Shown: positions 33,554-42,151 of the stretch, one piece after another | How positions within the stretch are numbered: position 1 is the stretch's first letter | How the letters are laid out: every line of letters starts with the position of its first letter | Source: Lacrimispora algidixylanolytica | Lineage (GTDB): Bacteria; Bacillota; Clostridia; Lachnospirales; Lachnospiraceae | Assembly: GCF_003609635.1 (NCBI RefSeq) | Contig: NZ_MCIA01000009.1 | Coordinates: 1 to 64,000 of the forward strand | Reading direction: 5' to 3' | Length of the DNA: 64,000 nt | The notes under the pieces: generated by a model | Told to the model about the DNA's origin: nothing | Seen by the model: the letters and a program-made list of their open reading frames with translations, nothing else | Databases searched by the model: none | Position numbers and translations under genes: made by a program

Positions 33554-35056
33554 TTATGTAAATATAAACGCGAAATTTGCGATAAAAACTTCATCCCCTT
33601 TTTTTAATGTCACTGTTTCATTGGTTTCTAGTATCCTACCGTTTATCGATGTTCCGTTTGTGGAGTTTAAATCACATAGCTGATATTCCTCACCTGCACG
33701 GTCAATTCTTGCATGGATTCTGCTTATGGCCTCACCCTCAAGAACATAGTCCACCAGACCTTCCTGCTTCCCAATTAGGTACGGTACATAAGAGATTGTA
33801 ATATCAGGGACTTCACTCCCTACCGCCCTAAGATACCTGGCATTACGGTCCGCAGTTGTATCTGTCAGAAGAACCGTTTGCAGTATCTCCTCTTCTTTTT
33901 CTTCCTCTGGCTGATGGGCTGGATCGTTCGCTTCCTCAACAAATGCCATCTGCCAATCATACCGTTCTTCTTTCAGGCTTGATTTATCTCCTCTTTTTAT
34001 ATTCTCTTTTAGAGATCGTTCCTCTTTGAAAGACCGTTCCTCTTTAAAAGATTGTTCGTCTTTAAAAGATCGTTCGTCTTTAAAAGATCGTTCGTCTTTA
34101 AAAGATCGTTCGTCCTTAAAAGATCGTTCGTCCTTAAAAGATCGTTCGTCCTTGAAAGGTCGTTCGTCTTTATATGGCTTACGCTCTTTGCCCTGGCTTT
34201 TTCTACCGCCAGATAGGATTAAGGAGACCATTACCACTGCTCCTATGATAAGAGGTCCATACCAGAACCGAACAATTGCGCTGATTCCAAAAAGCAGCCA
34301 TAAGATGGCTGCCGACCCGGACATAGTTACAACCATAAGAAACAGGACTTTTGATGGGCTGATCCCAGCCTTTACCGTATCATTATTCTCAGGATTTCTA
34401 CTTTCATACTTCTCTTCTTCTCTAGTTACTATTTGGGTAGGAATGTCTGCGTGGAAACCTCTTATATTTTCCTCTTTCGCATTTTTCTTTTCAAACGCTT
34501 CTTTTTCTCTATCATTTGATTTGTTTTCGATGATCTCAATCAAGTCATTTATGCCATAGTTTTCTTTTAGACTCTCATGATAAAGCCCATAGGCCTTAAC
34601 CACGCACTCCTTATCCTGATGATTGACTTTACCTAGTAGATACCGCAAAAGTCCGGTCATCTCCTGCGAGAAATTTCCTTTCCTCCCTGGTATCAGGCAT
34701 AGGAAAACTTTAAAACGCTCAGGCTCTACGTAGATATATTCTGGATCCAATAAAATCTGGTCTTCCTTTAAGAGATATGCCTCAAGCCTGGAAAGGGTGC
34801 CGGCAATTCCACCAATTAATTTTTTTAGCTCCTCTTCTCCAAGATTTCGATACTCCAAAATCCTGCTTAAGGATTGCTTTGAGGTGATTTCATAGTAACA
34901 GGAACTTTGACCATCCAGATTTTTCAAATGGAACTTCAAAAGCCCCTCTATTTTATTCTTCTCCAGCATGGGAAGCTCGAATCCCTTATAATTTGGCTCT
35001 TCCGGGTCTATTATTAAATAATTACTTTTCATTTCTCGTCTGTATGCTATTTTCAT
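33554..35056 (-). CDS. DUF6382-FHA domain membrane protein of the Tad locus
   Basis: A 500-residue protein. Residues 1-180 match my memory of the DUF6382 domain found with FHA proteins in Lachnospiraceae. One or two membrane segments (about 230-285) follow, then a highly charged tract (about 300-360) built of KDERSF hexapeptides. Residues about 415-500 are a forkhead-associated phosphothreonine-binding domain with SRIHARI and LNSTNGT. It likely senses or recruits a threonine-phosphorylated partner to the pilus machine. It overlaps the upstream TadE-like gene by 35 bases, and AGGAGG is just before its ATG, so it is the last gene of the Tad operon. Confidence 0.78.
   Translation of the reverse strand: MKIAYRREMKSNYLIIDPEEPNYKGFELPMLEKNKIEGLLKFHLKNLDGQSSCYYEITSKQSLSRILEYRNLGEEELKKLIGGIAGTLSRLEAYLLKEDQILLDPEYIYVEPERFKVFLCLIPGRKGNFSQEMTGLLRYLLGKVNHQDKECVVKAYGLYHESLKENYGINDLIEIIENKSNDREKEAFEKKNAKEENIRGFHADIPTQIVTREEEKYESRNPENNDTVKAGISPSKVLFLMVVTMSGSAAILWLLFGISAIVRFWYGPLIIGAVVMVSLILSGGRKSQGKERKPYKDERPFKDERSFKDERSFKDERSFKDERSFKDERSFKDEQSFKEERSFKEERSLKENIKRGDKSSLKEERYDWQMAFVEEANDPAHQPEEEKEEEILQTVLLTDTTADRNARYLRAVGSEVPDITISYVPYLIGKQEGLVDYVLEGEAISRIHARIDRAGEEYQLCDLNSTNGTSINGRILETNETVTLKKGDEVFIANFAFIFT
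34016..34175. repeat. 18-bp in-frame tandem repeat in the FHA protein gene
   Basis: About nine copies of an 18-base unit (AGATCGTTCGTCTTTAAA on the plus strand) encode the hexapeptide KDERSF on the minus strand. Copies differ by one to three bases, with a divergent edge (KEERSF). The length is likely to vary between strains without breaking the frame. Confidence 0.92.
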
Positions 35057-35447
35057 CTTTTTCCTCCTGATCCAAAAGAGTCATCATCCGTATAAAATTT
35101 TCCGGGTCAAAGACATCTTGCTCCAGGGACAGCTTCCACTTTCCTCCTGTCGCTACAGCTTTCACCTTCTTTCCGGTTATGGGATTTCCTGAAAGTTTAA
35201 GATCAAACTCGTACCTCTCCCAGTAAAACGGTTTACCCGCCCTTTTCTGTGCCCACGTAACAGCCTCATCGAATGGCTCGGACTCATTGTGTCTTAATCT
35301 CTGGACCGCCTCTTGTACCGCCATGGTACCTGCAGTCTTATCTCTGACGCGATATGCCGCCTGAATGGAAACCAAGAGTGCCCATAGAACAACCGCCATT
35401 ACAATGGCAGCTTCCACTGTAAAACTTCCTGGTACACGCCTCTTCAT
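35022..35447 (-). CDS. TadE-like pseudopilin
   Basis: A 141-residue protein with a short basic leader (KRRVPG), then a class III-type prepilin segment GSFTVEAAIVMAVVLWALLVSIQAAYRV that includes the expected Glu five residues after the likely cleavage site, and a small extracytoplasmic domain. It is a TadE-type minor pilin or membrane-anchored assembly protein. The ATG at 35447 overlaps the stop of the prepilin peptidase gene in an ATGA arrangement; the longer frame starts at TTG and is not needed. Confidence 0.8.
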   Translation of the reverse strand: MKRRVPGSFTVEAAIVMAVVLWALLVSIQAAYRVRDKTAGTMAVQEAVQRLRHNESEPFDEAVTWAQKRAGKPFYWERYEFDLKLSGNPITGKKVKAVATGGKWKLSLEQDVFDPENFIRMMTLLDQEEKDENSIQTRNEK

Positions 35448-35878
35448 AAGATTACCAGACAGATCCAAGCAGGAATCAAAAAAGGAAGAAAGGGAACGGA
35501 AGCCTTTTTAATATCTTTTCCTTTTATAAGGAAATAGAGGTATAGACCGCCACAAAGAAATCCGCTTAAAAACACACTATAAACCAATAATCTTAAATTC
35601 ATAAAAAAGCCCAAAAAGAGACCGCTGACTGCAAAAAACCACCCGTCTCCCTCTCCTAGCGCACCGTCCGTAAAACGACTAATCACTACCATGACTATTC
35701 CTATAAGGCTTCCTAACAACCTGTCACTTACTTCCTGACCAGTAAAAAAAGCGAGGATGGCACCCGCTACCCCGGCGACAATTAACAACCTGATACTTAT
35801 GGTTTTGGTTTTCCCATCCTGAAAAGCAGAGATAACAAGAAAGATGGTAAATACGATTTTATCTATGCCTACTGGCAT
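35444..35878 (-). CDS. Prepilin peptidase (A24 family), second of the locus
   Basis: A 144-residue membrane aspartic protease of the TadV/CpaA type. The two catalytic Asp positions are visible in SAFQDGKTKTISI and in GEGDGWFFAVSG (GxGD). Four or five membrane segments are predicted. A first peptidase of the same family heads the operon at 43173-43706, so this Tad locus has two. AGGAGGTGTCATC precedes the ATG. It is translationally coupled to the TadE-like gene downstream. Confidence 0.85.
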   Translation of the reverse strand: MPVGIDKIVFTIFLVISAFQDGKTKTISIRLLIVAGVAGAILAFFTGQEVSDRLLGSLIGIVMVVISRFTDGALGEGDGWFFAVSGLFLGFFMNLRLLVYSVFLSGFLCGGLYLYFLIKGKDIKKASVPFLPFLIPAWICLVIL

Positions 35879-35889
35879 GATGACACCTC

Positions 35890-36813
35890 CTAATGCGAAC
35901 AATATGAACACGCTCCTAAGTGACGCACCGTTTCAATAGAAACAGCAGAAGCATAAGAAATAATGGAAGAGCAGCTTTGGTCCGAATGATACTTTTCTCC
36001 TGACGGCATGATATAAACTCGGCCGCCCCCTTCTTCTTTAGGCTTACACCGGCTGCATGGCTTGTATGTACTACCGGACAAGTTGCGCATATTCTTCACT
36101 TCATCTTGGGTTACTGACTTTAAATCGTTAAATAGATAATGACATGTTCTTGACATGTGATATCTTGTACTGTTCTTTCCCACATAGACGATTTCCTCTG
36201 ACTCCATTTCTTGTTCTCCTTTTCCTCCCTCCTTACCAATCCAGGCTCTGCGAGTAGATCTGGCTGTCATAGGTACACTTTTTAATCCAAAAACAGAAAA
36301 AGGAAGCTTGACTTTGTAATTCATAATGAGATCAATTGTCTTATCATCTCTAAGAATTGATGATCTGGAGAAAGAGATCCCTTCAATCCGCCTCATATCT
36401 ACTTTGTCTTCCACCCTTTTTCTGGTATAAAAAAGCACCCCTTCGCCTGCAAGACTCTTTAATATTTCTTTTTGAATCCCAGTCATTTTAGAAGTGCTCT
36501 CTGGATTGTCCTCTTTTCCCTTTTGGAGTAAGTATGCATATTGGCTTAAATCTTCCCCTACCCCTTCAAGAGCCGTCTGAACCTGTCGATCAATATTCAT
36601 AATTTCCATTGGCATCATCATTAGAATCATGAAAAACACAAACAAGGGCAGAGCCATGGCGGCCTCAATGGTCAAACTTCCTTCTTTTTTAATCCGAAAG
36701 ACAGATGATAATACCCTTTTTACAGTGGGCCTAATATCATTTATGGGGACTTGTACCTGGAGAGTTACAATTTTTTTATTATTTATTCCTTTAGGCTCCC
36801 TGAAAAAGGGCAT
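35890..36813 (-). CDS. TadE-like protein with two C-terminal Cys/His modules
   Basis: A 307-residue protein. The N-terminal third has a pilin-like segment KKEGSLTIEAAMALPLFVFFMILM near residue 45. The middle (about 70-200) is an extracytoplasmic domain. The last 100 residues contain two related modules, each with YH-x4-C-xx-I/L early and CxxC late (CSRC near residue 255; CSYC at the end). This is the pattern of the Ada-like metal-binding motif seen on extracellular nucleases and pilin-like proteins. They may bind zinc and DNA or a surface ligand. The start is the second ATG, nine bases after GGAGG. Confidence 0.68.
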   Translation of the reverse strand: MPFFREPKGINNKKIVTLQVQVPINDIRPTVKRVLSSVFRIKKEGSLTIEAAMALPLFVFFMILMMMPMEIMNIDRQVQTALEGVGEDLSQYAYLLQKGKEDNPESTSKMTGIQKEILKSLAGEGVLFYTRKRVEDKVDMRRIEGISFSRSSILRDDKTIDLIMNYKVKLPFSVFGLKSVPMTARSTRRAWIGKEGGKGEQEMESEEIVYVGKNSTRYHMSRTCHYLFNDLKSVTQDEVKNMRNLSGSTYKPCSRCKPKEEGGGRVYIMPSGEKYHSDQSCSSIISYASAVSIETVRHLGACSYCSH

Positions 36814-36832
36814 GATCATCTGCCTCCTTCCT

Positions 36833-38719
36833 TTAATACGCTTTTTCTGTTTTCACATCCAACGAATAAAAGGGATTGCTTCCTCCAAAAAACATATGTT
36901 TCGTTTTTACTTTCCCTTTGATTTCAGCCTGATAGACGCAGTCTTCCATAAGAAAATCTTCCTGCTTTTTGCTAAGATTCCATTGAATGATATCCATGAG
37001 ACGATAGGTTTGCACCTGTTGTTGTCCAAGAATAAGTAAAAGCTTTAAATAACCGGTATAGTCTAGTCCCTTATCGCCTCCCTTACCACCATCCGCTTTT
37101 CCCTTTTTTCCAAGTTCCAGCAAATTAGATAAGGTCAGATTCCAGGTATCCTTCGATTTTACAAAGGCTACTTTTTTTCCTTCCAGAAGCATTCTAACGT
37201 CCACAATTGCTTCTCCTAAGGCCCACACTCCCATAATAAAAAATGCTACCACTCCCGCAAGAGGGGCCACTCCGGTAACACCAGTAATCACACCTGCCAA
37301 AGCATTGGCTTCTTCCCTTTTTTCAGGATCCGAAAGAATATGAATGAGATTCATTCCTTCTCTAATGGCGACAATATCAGTAATTACCGTTTTTAAATTA
37401 TCTTCATCCTGTTTCTTTCCCCCAATCAGATACTCCATTTCATACTTATAATCTTTTTCTTCCTCGGAACAAAAGTTTGTCAAAAACCGGCTGCTATACT
37501 CTTCAAATATAATTCGCTCCAATAGATTTAACTTGCTTGCTTCCCCCTCTTGCATGGAGGCGGACGGAAATGAATTCCCGTTTAGGACTCCCTTTGATAC
37601 TTCACTTCCTTCTGGAAGCACCAGGGTCAGAAGTCCTTTTTGAGCAAATCCTACGACCTGTTCTAAGATCTTTTGTTTTTCCGGATCCTTTACACCATTG
37701 GAATACGACAAAGCTGGAATTTGAATCCGATCCCAGATATCATCAACAGACCCCCATAACTCGGACAAATTTGGTCCTTCGTCCTCCTCGTCGACATAAA
37801 CCCAATTATCAATGATATCTTCCACTTCATCGGCTCGTTCTATTGCCTGTTCTATAATGGGTTGTTGAAGATTCATCTTCTCTGTAAGAGCCTCAACTTG
37901 TTTTCTACGAGCTCCGTCCTGGTTTACATAAGAATCATAACTGTTAGCCTCTTCAGAGATTGCCTTTTGCATATTGGAGCTAATATCTTTTGTTAGAGCT
38001 TTCTTTTTACGGTTGGTCTCTTCCAGATTCTTTTTTAATTCATCTGCCAGTTTCCCGTATTTACTAACGAGGGAGGGAATCCGTTCCATCTCTCGTTTCA
38101 GCTTCTTAGCCTTCTCCTTAAATCCACTTCCGTCGTAATCGCTTATCTCATTTTGTGCTTCCTGCCAGCATTCCTTTTGTGCTCTTAAACAGTCATTGAT
38201 ATCTTCAAGCGCCCGCTCCAGGCGAACTGCTTCCTTTGTGTGCTCGGTATAAGACTGAGACAAGCTATCGACAGAAGAAGCCTCTTTTATATTTTTTAAT
38301 ATGTCCTCAGCGCCTTGCGTATCAGGCATATCCTTTATAATGCCATATTTCATATAATCAAGAATTTCCTGATTGAGATGTGCGCCACCGTCATCCGTTA
38401 TAGACACTTTATCAAGGATCTCCGACGATTCCACATCCATGGAATACCAGCCAGAGCTGTCCATATATGGCTCCATATATTGATTCCAGGAATCTAAAAT
38501 ATCACTTTCATCCCCCGCTTCAAGAAGAAACAGCCGGTACTCATCCCACGCCTCTCTATGGTATTCACTAAACACGGAATCCATAGCAGAATCTGCTGCA
38601 AGCTTTAAATAGCATCTTGCCCCAGCCGTACGTGCGGACTCTATAAGTCCGCACATGAGACTGAAGATGCACAAAAGAGCTAGACTTAAAAATACGGTGA
38701 TCTGCCCGCTTTTCTGCAT
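36833..38719 (-). CDS. DUF5702 Tad-locus membrane protein
   Basis: A 628-residue protein that begins with a short basic leader and a pilin-like hydrophobic segment (GQITVFLSLALLCIFSLMCGLIESARTAG), as in TadG-type proteins, followed by a long extracytoplasmic region with heavy helical/coiled-coil content (about 160-290) and a pair of Gly/Ala-rich hydrophobic segments (about 475-505). I associate it with DUF5702, which occurs in Tad loci of Clostridia. It could be the functional counterpart of TadG in this system. Its ATG overlaps the stop of the flp gene (TAATG), so translation is coupled. Confidence 0.75.
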   Translation of the reverse strand: MQKSGQITVFLSLALLCIFSLMCGLIESARTAGARCYLKLAADSAMDSVFSEYHREAWDEYRLFLLEAGDESDILDSWNQYMEPYMDSSGWYSMDVESSEILDKVSITDDGGAHLNQEILDYMKYGIIKDMPDTQGAEDILKNIKEASSVDSLSQSYTEHTKEAVRLERALEDINDCLRAQKECWQEAQNEISDYDGSGFKEKAKKLKREMERIPSLVSKYGKLADELKKNLEETNRKKKALTKDISSNMQKAISEEANSYDSYVNQDGARRKQVEALTEKMNLQQPIIEQAIERADEVEDIIDNWVYVDEEDEGPNLSELWGSVDDIWDRIQIPALSYSNGVKDPEKQKILEQVVGFAQKGLLTLVLPEGSEVSKGVLNGNSFPSASMQEGEASKLNLLERIIFEEYSSRFLTNFCSEEEKDYKYEMEYLIGGKKQDEDNLKTVITDIVAIREGMNLIHILSDPEKREEANALAGVITGVTGVAPLAGVVAFFIMGVWALGEAIVDVRMLLEGKKVAFVKSKDTWNLTLSNLLELGKKGKADGGKGGDKGLDYTGYLKLLLILGQQQVQTYRLMDIIQWNLSKKQEDFLMEDCVYQAEIKGKVKTKHMFFGGSNPFYSLDVKTEKAY

Positions 38720-38904
38720 TAGTACACCTCTTTTGACTGATTATCAATCTGTTTAAAAGTAAGCTCTAAAAGCGCGTTGATTCTATCCTTAAAAATAATA
38801 ACAAGGCCGATTAATACCACTAGAATCAATACGATTTCAATTACGCCTACGCCATCTTCTTCTCTCATAAAGTCCATAAACTGAGTCTTTAAATATGCGA
38901 TCAT
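38719..38904 (-). CDS. flp: Flp-type major pilin
   Basis: A 61-residue pilin precursor. After a 17-residue leader ending in EEDG comes the mature segment VGVIEIVLILVVLIGLVIIFKD, with a Glu at position five of the mature form, as required for type IVb prepilins. The C-terminal tail is short and polar. It is the predicted subunit of the pilus assembled by CpaF, TadB and TadC and cleaved by one of the two prepilin peptidases. GGGAGGTG is before the ATG. Confidence 0.88.
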   Translation of the reverse strand: MIAYLKTQFMDFMREEDGVGVIEIVLILVVLIGLVIIFKDRINALLELTFKQIDNQSKEVY

Positions 38905-38919
38905 TTTCTCACCTCCCTT

Positions 38920-40182
38920 CTAATAAAATGACAGAAACGCTGGAAGTACTATCATGGCCATAACCACGCCCAGCATAAGAAACAACGGAAACAAAAGTTT
39001 GGTTCCTGCCTCTTCTCCCAGCCTTTTAGCCATATTTTTTCTTTGCTCAAAAGCGGAGATCATCTCAAGCTCAAGCGCGTGGCGAAGCTGCCTGCTTCCA
39101 TTTTTCTGGCTCTGTTCCAATAGCGCAGAAAGTTTTAAATAGGGCTGAAGGCTACAGCGCCTACCAAACTCACCAAATGCCCTGCTCTCTGATACCCCAC
39201 TTCCAAGCTGAGAAGCCGTCTTCTTCATCTCTTCGTATACTGGCCTGATTTTTCTTTTTCCTTCTTTGACACTAGAATCGTAACCTGCTACAATTCGTTC
39301 CCACGCCCCTCTTACCGTAAGACCAGCACCAATATAGACCAACAGCTTTGAAATCACTTCAGAATAATCAAGAAGTAACTGTTGTTCTCTCTTTTTTTCC
39401 TGATTTTGCTTATCTGTACTTACTTTTACATGAAGCAGAAGTGCCATGAATACTCCAAGAAAAGGAAACAATCGATGGCTATTATCCTCTTGAAAAGAAT
39501 AAGTTAGAGAATGTCCTTCATAATCATTAGGCAATTGTAGATAATCGTCCGTCTGCTGCTTTTGGTCTTCTTTTTCCGCCCAGGTTAAAAATTCATTCTC
39601 CGCTTTTTCTTGTGCCGTACGTATTGGAGGATAAACCATTAAGTGAAAACGATATGTAAACTCCTCGGTACCATCTGAAGCTCGTGCAATGATTGTGACC
39701 GGCTCTCCTGCTTCATTTATCTGCTCATTATGTACAGTTCCAAGAGAATCCACCAGCTCTGCATTGTCTGTCTCCCAATTAATCTTGATTCCATAATTAC
39801 TGAGTTTGCTTATAAGGTTTAGATTTTTCCTTATTTCTAAAAGGGAAGCGTTTTCTCCAAGCATCTGGATCTCTAGCTGGGGTTTGATTTTTTCAAATAT
39901 CTTTTTTGCTTCTTCCTTGGTATAGCGCTTCTCGCGGACTGGTATCTTAACTGGTATCTTTTTATTTTCCTCGTCTTTATTTAGGCCGGTTATTTGAAGC
40001 TCATAAGTGGTCTCCCCCTGGCCTGGCGCTGCCCTTTTTAATCCGGCACCACTTAAGCCGCTACCAAATCCCATAGCAGAAGAAATTTCTATTAAGGCAT
40101 ACAAGAGGAAACCTGCTGCCACACAAGCTACCTGAGTCTTTGTAAAGGTAATATTCCATTTCCCACTAAATCTTTTAAACAT
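38920..40182 (-). CDS. tadC: TadC-like platform protein with large N-terminal extracytoplasmic domain
   Basis: A 420-residue protein. The C-terminal part (about 255-420) is a T2SSF-like domain with EVISKLLVYIGAGLTVRGAWERI and a final membrane segment, as in TadC. The N-terminal part has a membrane segment (about 15-37), then some 200 residues, mostly hydrophilic, that would lie outside the cell and include a Big-like stretch (ITIIARASDGTEEFTYRFHLMVYP equivalent around 165-190), and a second membrane segment near 240. Usual TadC proteins have a much shorter N-terminus. It is encoded between tadB and flp with AAGGAGAAGCC before the ATG. Confidence 0.75.
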   Translation of the reverse strand: MFKRFSGKWNITFTKTQVACVAAGFLLYALIEISSAMGFGSGLSGAGLKRAAPGQGETTYELQITGLNKDEENKKIPVKIPVREKRYTKEEAKKIFEKIKPQLEIQMLGENASLLEIRKNLNLISKLSNYGIKINWETDNAELVDSLGTVHNEQINEAGEPVTIIARASDGTEEFTYRFHLMVYPPIRTAQEKAENEFLTWAEKEDQKQQTDDYLQLPNDYEGHSLTYSFQEDNSHRLFPFLGVFMALLLHVKVSTDKQNQEKKREQQLLLDYSEVISKLLVYIGAGLTVRGAWERIVAGYDSSVKEGKRKIRPVYEEMKKTASQLGSGVSESRAFGEFGRRCSLQPYLKLSALLEQSQKNGSRQLRHALELEMISAFEQRKNMAKRLGEEAGTKLLFPLFLMLGVVMAMIVLPAFLSFY

Positions 40183-40191
40183 GGCTTCTCC

Positions 40192-41070
40192 TTATATCTC
40201 AATACTCATAATCTTCCTTGAAATGAAAAATGCCAATACATAAAGTACCATGCAGACAGTCATTACAACTTTACCGATCGCTGTGGTATACATAAGCTGA
40301 AAGAACCCTGGAGATGTCAAATCAATATAAATCACTATAAAAAATGGAATCATGTTCATAACCTTTTGCTCAAACTGCTTCGAGGCTGACATGGTTATTA
40401 TCTCCTGTCGAACGGATATCTTGTCCCGTATAATATTGGCTGAATGACTGATAATGGAGACCAACTCCCCACCGCTGCGCTTTGCAGCTACAAAGACTTC
40501 AGCAAAATTTTTCACATCATCTAGACCGCTTCTAGTTGCAAACTCCATCAAAGCCTGTTCCACAGAACGGTTGATTTTTATTTGATTTTCGATATGTTTA
40601 AACTCTATGGTAATCAGCCCATCTTCTCCAAAGAGCAACTTGAGCTCTCTCACCGAAGAGGAAAAGGCATTTTCAACGGAGTAACCAGCACTTAAAAAGG
40701 AAGATAACAATGAAATTCCTTCTTTGAATTCAACATTAAGCTGTTCAAGCCTTTTTTCTCTTAATTCTTTTCTTTTTAAAATGGGATAAAGGATTCCGAA
40801 TGGAATGAGAATAAGAAAAACCACGATACTTCGATAAAACACATAAGCAAAAACTCCAGAAAGAGCCAGCCCCTGACCGCCGTATAGGCACCACTGAATG
40901 GGTGTCATAACATAAATATCATATCTCAACGCCTGCGGCTTTGAGCTTTTCGGTGTTTTGAATGTCACCCACTTTTTTAAGGCTTCCCTGTACCAACTTG
41001 TTGCCGTCTCTTTTTTGATAATCTTCTTCAAAGTGGTATAAAGGGTTAAGCCTGATTTCTCCATTTTCAT
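40192..41070 (-). CDS. tadB: TadB-like pilus assembly platform protein
   Basis: A T2SSF-family inner-membrane protein. Conserved segments include EFKEGISLLSSFLSAGYSVENAF, RSGGELVSIISHSANIIRDKI and two C-terminal membrane segments. It pairs with TadC as the platform for pilus assembly by CpaF. The start is uncertain: the ATG at 41070 has GGAGGTGG seven bases upstream but would give a 152-base overlap with cpaF. The next ATG (40908) lies beyond the cpaF stop but has no ribosome site and would remove residues (YDIYVM) that look family-like. A start inside cpaF is therefore likely. Confidence 0.8.
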   Translation of the reverse strand: MKMEKSGLTLYTTLKKIIKKETATSWYREALKKWVTFKTPKSSKPQALRYDIYVMTPIQWCLYGGQGLALSGVFAYVFYRSIVVFLILIPFGILYPILKRKELREKRLEQLNVEFKEGISLLSSFLSAGYSVENAFSSSVRELKLLFGEDGLITIEFKHIENQIKINRSVEQALMEFATRSGLDDVKNFAEVFVAAKRSGGELVSIISHSANIIRDKISVRQEIITMSASKQFEQKVMNMIPFFIVIYIDLTSPGFFQLMYTTAIGKVVMTVCMVLYVLAFFISRKIMSIEI

Positions 41071-42139
41071 AATCAGCCACCTCCACAATAGACAGGACCC
41101 GCCTGCTTTTATCTCTTAACCTTCCAAGATGTATTATAATATCAATGGCCGCCGCAATCTGACTCCTCACCGCAGGTAGAGGGATATCCGCACCCATGAG
41201 CACCATGGTTTCTAACCTTGATAACATATCTTTGGGACTATTGCCATGACCCGTGCTAAGGCTTCCGTCATGCCCTGTATTCATGGCTGAAATCATATCA
41301 AGCGCTTCTTTTCCTCTTACTTCTCCAATGATAATGCGGTCTGGGTTCATTCGCAGGGAGGCTTTTATCAGGTCACCTATGGTCACCTCTCCTTCCCCTT
41401 CTCCATTTGCCCCTCTCGTCTCAAGCCTTACCAGATTCTTTATCTGGGTGATTTTAAGCTCCGCGGAATCTTCAATGGTCACAATTCTTTCATCCTTTGG
41501 GATATAAGAAGAAAGTGCATTTAAAAATGTACTTTTTCCCGAATTGGTACCTCCACAGACAAAGATGTTATACCCGGCCTCTACAATTGCCTTCAAAAAG
41601 TCCGCCGATTCGCGGGTAACGGAACCATATGCTAAAAGCTTTGCCATGGTAATAGGCTCTGGGAATTTTCGAATGGTAACAGCAGGTCCATCTAGGGCAA
41701 TGGGAGGAAGCACTACATGAACTCTAGAGCCGTCCAAAAGCCTGGCATCTGCAATGGGCCTGGATACATTCACCGTACGGTTGACTCGGCTTACAATTTG
41801 CTGAATGGTATCTTCAAGCTGTTCCTGACTTTCAAACGTCCTGTTCCACAGCTCCATGCTTCCATTTCTCTCTAGAAAAACACAATCGGCTCCATTGACC
41901 ATAATCTCTGTCACCTGTCTGTCATCCACCAATTCCTGGAGTGCTCCCAACCGCCGGAAGGAATCAAAAAGCCTGCTGCGAAGCTCTATCTTTTCTTTTA
42001 AGGGAAGAAAGTGATTCTGACCGTATTCGAGAATCTTACGGTCTATTATGGCATACAGCTCTTCATCGGTGATCTGCTGCTGCTCATTTAACTCTCTCAT
42101 GATCTCTTCCCGCATCTTCCTTCGCATCTCTTCTTCCAT
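40919..42139 (-). CDS. cpaF: CpaF/TadA secretion ATPase
   Basis: A 406-residue type II/IV secretion ATPase of the CpaF family that powers Flp pilus assembly. Walker A is CGGTNSGKSTFLNAL near residue 193, Walker B IIIGEVRGKEALDMI, with the His box DGSLSTGHGNSP and the Asp box TIEDSAEL. An N-terminal helical domain (residues 1-110) is typical. It lies between the CpaE-like gene and tadB in the order seen in Tad loci. AAGGAGAGGTAAGC precedes the ATG. Confidence 0.95.
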   Translation of the reverse strand: MEEEMRRKMREEIMRELNEQQQITDEELYAIIDRKILEYGQNHFLPLKEKIELRSRLFDSFRRLGALQELVDDRQVTEIMVNGADCVFLERNGSMELWNRTFESQEQLEDTIQQIVSRVNRTVNVSRPIADARLLDGSRVHVVLPPIALDGPAVTIRKFPEPITMAKLLAYGSVTRESADFLKAIVEAGYNIFVCGGTNSGKSTFLNALSSYIPKDERIVTIEDSAELKITQIKNLVRLETRGANGEGEGEVTIGDLIKASLRMNPDRIIIGEVRGKEALDMISAMNTGHDGSLSTGHGNSPKDMLSRLETMVLMGADIPLPAVRSQIAAAIDIIIHLGRLRDKSRRVLSIVEVADYENGEIRLNPLYHFEEDYQKRDGNKLVQGSLKKVGDIQNTEKLKAAGVEI

Positions 42140-42151
42140 GCTTACCTCTCC

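Noticed and set aside
34016-34175. Possible CRISPR array
   Set aside because: The units are contiguous 18-bp repeats without spacers, and in frame with a protein. The same holds for the 30-bp repeats at 10701-10800.
34026-34559. Plus-strand open frame of 177 codons over the FHA gene
   Set aside because: It exists only because the 18-bp repeat keeps all frames open; no ribosome site and the minus-strand protein has recognisable DUF6382 and FHA domains.
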